Source of the DNA: an uncultured Bacteroidales bacterium
GTDB lineage: Bacteria > Bacteroidota > Bacteroidia > Bacteroidales > Bacteroidaceae
Assembly (NCBI GenBank): GCA_902768605.1
Contig: CACXLY010000088.1
Span: 1-9,069 of the forward strand
Reading direction: 5' to 3'
DNA: 9,069 nucleotides
Below the pieces are notes generated by a model. It did not search any database, had not been told where the DNA came from, and saw only the letters and a list, made by a program, of their open reading frames with translations. Positions 6,092 to 9,069 of the stretch are shown here, piece after piece (within the stretch, counting starts at the first letter, position 1; each line of letters begins with the position of its first letter). The position numbers and the translations under genes are program-made.

Positions 6092-6946
6092 ATGATAACG
6101 AGTACGCAGAATCCGCGCATCAAGCATCTGCTGCTGCTTCAGCAGAAGTCGGCACAGCGTAGGGCAGACGGCCTGTTTGTCGTCGAGGGGCGCCGCGAGG
6201 TGGAGCATTGCCTGTCGGCAGGCTTCCGGCTCCGCACGGCGTTTGTCTGCGAGGAGATAAGTCCACCTCCAAACCTCCCCCCGAGGAGGGAGGCTTCCTT
6301 GGCGCCGCATTCTCCCCTCCTCCTCGGGGGAGGGGTCGGGGAAGGGGGCTGTGGCTTTGAGGTTGTCCCCGTCAGCCGCAACGTCTATGAACGCATCGCC
6401 TACCGGGGCGGTACGGAAGGCATCGTGGCCGTCGTGGAGACGCGTGAGATACGGCTTAGCGACCTGACGCTCTCGCCTTCGCCTCTTATCGTCGTTCTGG
6501 AGAGTGTGGAGAAGCCGGGCAACCTGGGGGCGGTGCTGCGGAGTGCTGATGCGGCGGGCGCAGATGCCGTCATCGTCTGCGACCCCTTGACCGACCTCTA
6601 CAATCCCAACCTCATCCGTTCGGCCGTGGGAGCGCTTTTCACGGTGCCCTGCGTGGCATGCAGCACGGAGGATTGCATCAGCTATTTCAAGGCGAAAGGC
6701 ATCAAGATACTGACTGCCCAGCTTCAGGACTCGAGCCTCTACTACGACACGCCGATGACGGGCGCGACGGCCATCGTGATGGGCACGGAGGCGACGGGCC
6801 TGACCGAGCAGTGGCGCCGGGCGGCCGATGCCCACATCCGCATCCCGATGCTTGGTCGCCTCGACTCGCTCAACGTCTCCGTCAGCGCCGCCATATTGCT
6901 CTTCGAAGCCGTCCGACAGAGAAAAAGTGATAAGGCGAAAAGGTAA
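6092..6946 (+). CDS. TrmH/SpoU-family RNA 2'-O-ribose methyltransferase
   Basis: A 284-residue SPOUT-class enzyme that uses S-adenosylmethionine to methylate a ribose 2'-OH in rRNA or tRNA in the cytoplasm. The N-terminal part (about 1-115) is the SpoU substrate-binding domain (GLFVVEGRREVEHCL, VSRNVYERIAYRGGTEGIVAVV). The catalytic SPOUT domain follows with all three motifs: motif 1 EKPGNLGAVLRSADAAGAD (140-158, with N144 and R150), motif 2 IVMGTEATGL (228-237), motif 3 IPMLGRLDSLNVSVSAAILL (251-270). The trefoil-knot fold implies a dimer. The exact target (23S rRNA G or U, or tRNA) cannot be told. The oddity is residues 56-86, a Pro/Gly-rich stretch encoded by a GC-rich palindrome that looks like an in-frame insertion in the substrate-binding domain. 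No promoter is visible in the 51-bp gap, so transcription probably continues from the hydrolase gene. The tail (KSDKAKR) runs into A/G-rich repeats. Confidence 0.95.
   Translation: MITSTQNPRIKHLLLLQQKSAQRRADGLFVVEGRREVEHCLSAGFRLRTAFVCEEISPPPNLPPRREASLAPHSPLLLGGGVGEGGCGFEVVPVSRNVYERIAYRGGTEGIVAVVETREIRLSDLTLSPSPLIVVLESVEKPGNLGAVLRSADAAGADAVIVCDPLTDLYNPNLIRSAVGALFTVPCVACSTEDCISYFKAKGIKILTAQLQDSSLYYDTPMTGATAIVMGTEATGLTEQWRRAADAHIRIPMLGRLDSLNVSVSAAILLFEAVRQRKSDKAKR
6257..6349. repeat. Palindromic repeat element inserted in frame in the methyltransferase gene
   Basis: About 93 nt, exactly 31 codons. Two inverted near-copies of a self-complementary GC-rich unit are seen: CCTCCCCCCGAGGAGG (6274-6289) and CCTCCTCGGGGGAGG (6319-6333), identical in inverted orientation except for one C. 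They are flanked by matching C-rich and G-rich arms and separated by about 29 nt. The encoded peptide (residues 56-86, PPPNLPPRREASL...LLLGGGVGEGG) is low-complexity and unlike the surrounding protein. Boundaries are approximate. Such units normally sit between genes in Bacteroidales (general knowledge); insertion in a conserved gene is inferred. Confidence 0.75.
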
Positions 6947-7025
6947 AAAGGTAAAGAAAGTAATGAAAAATGTACCGATGAATGATTTTATCTTTTCAAT
7001 TCTTCCACTTTTCAACTTTTCTTCG

Positions 7026-7033
7026 TATATTTG
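7026..7033 (+). promoter_or_regulatory. Bacteroidota -7 box upstream of the calpain-like protease
   Basis: TATATTTG fits TAnnTTTG exactly, 39 bp before the ATG at 7073, giving a leader of about 30 nt. The -33 region is pyrimidine-rich (TTTTCAACTTTTC) with no clear TTTG. The leader is A/T-rich with no Shine-Dalgarno sequence. Confidence 0.72.
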
Positions 7034-7072
7034 CAAGGAATTAGTGCAATATAACATCTAAAACATATAGTT

Positions 7073-8671
7073 ATGAAGGTAAAACGACTACTTAGTGCAG
7101 CATTGATATTGCTGACGTTTTGTACCACCGCTTCGGCGCAGAAGCGGCTGGACATCGTGCTCAAGGACAAGACCATGACCTCCGTGTCGCTGGACGACAT
7201 CAATTACATGGAAATCGTTGAGCAAGCAGGTGAGAACGAGATCGACGGCGTGTGGTATCTGGGCTGGAAAGTCAATAGCAGCGGCACGCAGAACAGCGGC
7301 GGGTCGGAGATGCTTGTCTTTACGGCAGGCAGGATGAGATGGGTGAAGCCCACCACTGAGGCCGTTTACAGCGTGACGTACAATGAGGCAGGTCCCGTCC
7401 CCGGCACGACCCTCACGGCCGTCAAGGAGACAGGCACGACCTACAAATACACCATCTTTGCCAACGATGGCGAAGTGCTCGTCCTGAAGCAAGGCTCGAC
7501 GGCCCGCTACTATTTCTACAAGTCGCGTGAGGCAGCGATTGACGCGCGCAAACCCGAAAGCAGCAACTACCTCTGGCGACAGCAATACACCACCGGCCTG
7601 GAAGTATGGAACGGCGGCATCAAGGGCGGGAACTCCCATTCCAATATTACTCCGATGGGCCGTCATTTCGAGAGCTACCGTGCAGCCACTGACGAAGACA
7701 AGGAATGGCTTGCTGATCCCAACAACCAGCCCGACGCCAACTGGATGAACATCGGTGACCTCAAGAACTGGACTGCCAAGACAATCACGCTCTATCCCTT
7801 CGGCTCGCCAGTGCCCGCCGACGTCAACCAGCACGCCATCGGTAACTGTTGCATGTGCGCCGTCTTTGCATCCTTCGCCTATATCTACCCGGAGTGGATC
7901 AAGACGATTATTGAAAAGAACGGCAATAATTACACAGTCCACATGTTTGACCCGAAAGGCAATCCCATCGACGTCGTGGTGGACAACAAGCTGCTTTGCA
8001 ACTCCGGTGGCGGCGTGGGTCAAGTCTATGGCAAGAACAACAAGTACAACTGGGCGACCATCATGGAGAAGGCCCTCATGAAGTGGGAAACGCGCTTCCG
8101 CTGCAACGGCATCGAGGGCATCGGCACAGAGCACGCAGCGCCTCCCTTCACCGGTAACGGCGACAGCTACAGCTTCGATTGGGGCGACAGGCTCTACAAT
8201 GCCGAGTACCCGATGGTAGTGGACTACGCGCTGAGCAACGGCATGATAGGCGTCGGCGGCTTCCATGAGAGCGACGTCCTCATGGGCGAGCTGAAGTCGG
8301 TCACCGGCCACGCATTCACCGTGATGTATGCCGACGAGGGCGAAGACTACCTGTTCGTGATGCGTAATCCTTGGGGCAACGAGCCCAACGGCTCTACTGC
8401 CGCCAACCGCACCGACGGCAAGCTGAAGATTCCCAACGAGCACGAGAAGCTGAGGCTCGTCGATTTCCGCCTCGTCTATCCCGGTGCGCAGATGGCTCAG
8501 TACAAGAAGGAAGACCTGGGTGGATACAAGCCGCCACGCTTCAACGCTACGTACAGAGACATGAATCCCACCGAGGAGATGCTCCGCTACTACAACGTGA
8601 AGGACTATGTTCCGGTATATCCCATGAAGGACGAAGCCTTGGAGGACGATTTCGAGGCCGTCGAGGAATAG
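7073..8671 (+). CDS. Secreted calpain-like (family C2) cysteine protease
   Basis: A 532-residue exported protein. It has a signal peptide (MKVKRLLSAALILLTFCTTASA, cleavage likely before Q23); a short N-terminal segment (LDIVLKDKTMTSVSLDDINYMEI, about 26-48) like those of other Bacteroidales secreted proteins; a possible lipocalin-like beta domain (about 55-150, GVWYLGWKV... YFYKSRE); then a calpain-type papain-fold domain (about 235-470). Predicted active site: oxyanion Q253, nucleophile C259 in QHAIGNC, H413 in TGHAFTV, N432 in MRNPWG. Cys-His and His-Asn spacings of 154 and 19 compare with 157 and 24 in human calpains. The family motif GDCW is here GNCC, so the Trp after the nucleophile is Cys. 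Porphyromonas gingivalis Tpr is a known bacterial member of the same family. The C-terminus is acidic (DEALEDDFEAVEE) without a sorting module. It probably degrades proteins or peptides outside the cytoplasm. It is a single-gene unit with its own promoter and terminator. Confidence 0.93.
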   Translation: MKVKRLLSAALILLTFCTTASAQKRLDIVLKDKTMTSVSLDDINYMEIVEQAGENEIDGVWYLGWKVNSSGTQNSGGSEMLVFTAGRMRWVKPTTEAVYSVTYNEAGPVPGTTLTAVKETGTTYKYTIFANDGEVLVLKQGSTARYYFYKSREAAIDARKPESSNYLWRQQYTTGLEVWNGGIKGGNSHSNITPMGRHFESYRAATDEDKEWLADPNNQPDANWMNIGDLKNWTAKTITLYPFGSPVPADVNQHAIGNCCMCAVFASFAYIYPEWIKTIIEKNGNNYTVHMFDPKGNPIDVVVDNKLLCNSGGGVGQVYGKNNKYNWATIMEKALMKWETRFRCNGIEGIGTEHAAPPFTGNGDSYSFDWGDRLYNAEYPMVVDYALSNGMIGVGGFHESDVLMGELKSVTGHAFTVMYADEGEDYLFVMRNPWGNEPNGSTAANRTDGKLKIPNEHEKLRLVDFRLVYPGAQMAQYKKEDLGGYKPPRFNATYRDMNPTEEMLRYYNVKDYVPVYPMKDEALEDDFEAVEE

Positions 8672-8720
8672 GATAGAAGTATAAGGATTAGTAATAACCT
8701 TTATTGTTTTTAGATGTTCC

Positions 8721-8757
8721 CCCGCCAGAGAGCTTCGGCTTTCAGGCGGGTTTTTTT
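8721..8757 (+). terminator. Strong intrinsic terminator after the calpain-like gene
   Basis: CCCGCC (8721-8726) pairs with GGCGGG (8745-8750). After one A-A mismatch the stem continues as GAGAGC with GCTTTC, closed by a cUUCGg tetraloop (8734-8737). Seven T residues follow (8751-8757). It lies about 50 bp past the stop codon. This is a textbook rho-independent terminator. Confidence 0.95.
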
Positions 8758-8762
8758 CGTCC

Positions 8763-8960
8763 GCCTCAGGTTGCGTCGGGAAACCCCTCGCGTAGGGTCG
8801 GCCGCTCCTTGCTGTAGCGTCGGGCTTTCCTTGCTGTGGCATCTCCTGTTCCTTGCTGTGGCGTCGGGCTTTCCTTGCTGTGGCGTCGGGCTTTCCTTGC
8901 TGTAGCGTCGGGCTTTCCTTGCTGTGGCGTTGAGCTTTCCTTGCTGTGGCGCCGGGCGGG
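8763..8960. repeat. 22-bp tandem repeat array (minisatellite), about 9 units
   Basis: Six clear units of exactly 22 bp run from 8807 to 8938: CCTTGCTGTRGCG followed by a variable part, usually TCGGGCTTT. They begin at 8807, 8829, 8851, 8873, 8895 and 8917; a seventh (8939-8960) keeps only its first two thirds. The units at 8851 and 8873 are identical, as are those at 8807 and 8895. Two degenerate units precede them (8785-8806, 14 of 22 matching; 8763-8784, 12 of 22). There are no spacers. The period is not a multiple of 3, so all frames stay open by repetition and yield spurious proteins. It starts directly behind the terminator. No function is known; replication slippage explains its growth. 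Confidence 0.92.
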
Positions 8961-9069
8961 CCTATACATTATTATTGCTGTCCGGGGAATATTTCTCTCT
9001 CTTCCTTTTATGCCCTTTTCCATCGGTCTTTCTGACGAATAGCAGCTCATGGAGGCTTGTCAAAAGTCT
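8961..9069. other. Unassigned window edge
   Basis: AT-rich and pyrimidine-rich sequence (TATACATTATTATTGC, then TTTCTCTCTCTTCCTTTTATG). I see no gene start, promoter of the TAnnTTTG type on either strand, or terminator. The next gene must lie outside the window. Confidence 0.5.

Noticed and set aside
6089..7057. 322-codon open frame on the minus strand
   Set aside because: Antisense to the RNA methyltransferase; it runs through the palindromic element and across the forward promoter of the next gene.
673..8671. Defence, toxin-antitoxin or mobile genetic system
   Set aside because: No nuclease, helicase, reverse transcriptase, transposase, integrase or small toxin-antitoxin pair is recognised. 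The genes are secreted proteins and one RNA-modification enzyme in separate transcription units.
7088..8842. 584-codon open frame on the minus strand
   Set aside because: It lies antisense to the calpain-like gene, whose triad, signal peptide, promoter and terminator are clear. The translation is rich in Val, His, Ala and Arg with no domain, as expected of a shadow frame in GC-biased codons.
8807..8960. CRISPR array
   Set aside because: The 22-bp units follow each other directly with no unique spacers, and no cas gene is present.
8766..9050. Repetitive protein (94 codons, minus strand) or its plus-strand counterparts
   Set aside because: The 22-bp unit is not a multiple of three and is open in several frames, giving a 22-residue pseudo-repeat. 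No promoter or leader is seen.

Overview
The window looks like chromosomal DNA from a member of the Bacteroidota, most likely a Bacteroidales of the Prevotella/Bacteroides type. The reasons are three clear Bacteroidota -7 promoter boxes (TAnnTTTG at 604-611, 4761-4768 and 7026-7033), A/T-rich leaders without Shine-Dalgarno sequences, several secreted proteins with architectures typical of the order, and short palindromic intergenic repeats. All five genes are on the + strand. No RNA gene, transposase, integrase or CRISPR array was recognised.

Layout. Bases 1-672 hold no gene. They contain a cluster of exact direct repeats (1-247), several hairpins including a 14-bp perfect stem inside a 58-nt inverted repeat (359-416), and a promoter (580-611). 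Then come two overlapping secreted-protein genes (673-1629 and 1626-4496, sharing ATGA). The first is a truncated, chimeric formylglycine-generating-enzyme-like protein with a sorting-domain-like C-terminus. The second is a 956-residue modular surface protein with Ig-like domains and a terminal LamG domain. A strong terminator (4544-4577) closes this pair. A second unit has its own promoter. It encodes a secreted serine hydrolase of the class C beta-lactamase fold (4823-6040) and a TrmH/SpoU-family RNA 2'-O-methyltransferase (6092-6946). A third unit, with promoter and terminator, encodes a secreted calpain-like (family C2) cysteine protease (7073-8671). The window ends in a 22-bp-period minisatellite (about 8763-8960) and unassigned sequence.

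How the genes fit together. The first two genes form a translationally coupled pair of exported proteins, probably surface-located. The serine hydrolase and calpain-like protease are also exported, so four of five products act outside the cytoplasm. The RNA methyltransferase is a housekeeping-type cytoplasmic enzyme that merely sits among them. I see no evidence that the five form one pathway.

Most worth a second look: a roughly 93-nt GC-rich palindromic element apparently inserted in frame in the RNA methyltransferase; the chimeric FGE-like gene; an in-frame Gly-rich vestige just after the stop of the LamG gene, suggesting domain capture; a calpain active site with Cys in place of the usual Trp beside the nucleophile; and the 22-bp array. 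I did not find a convincing new multi-gene system.
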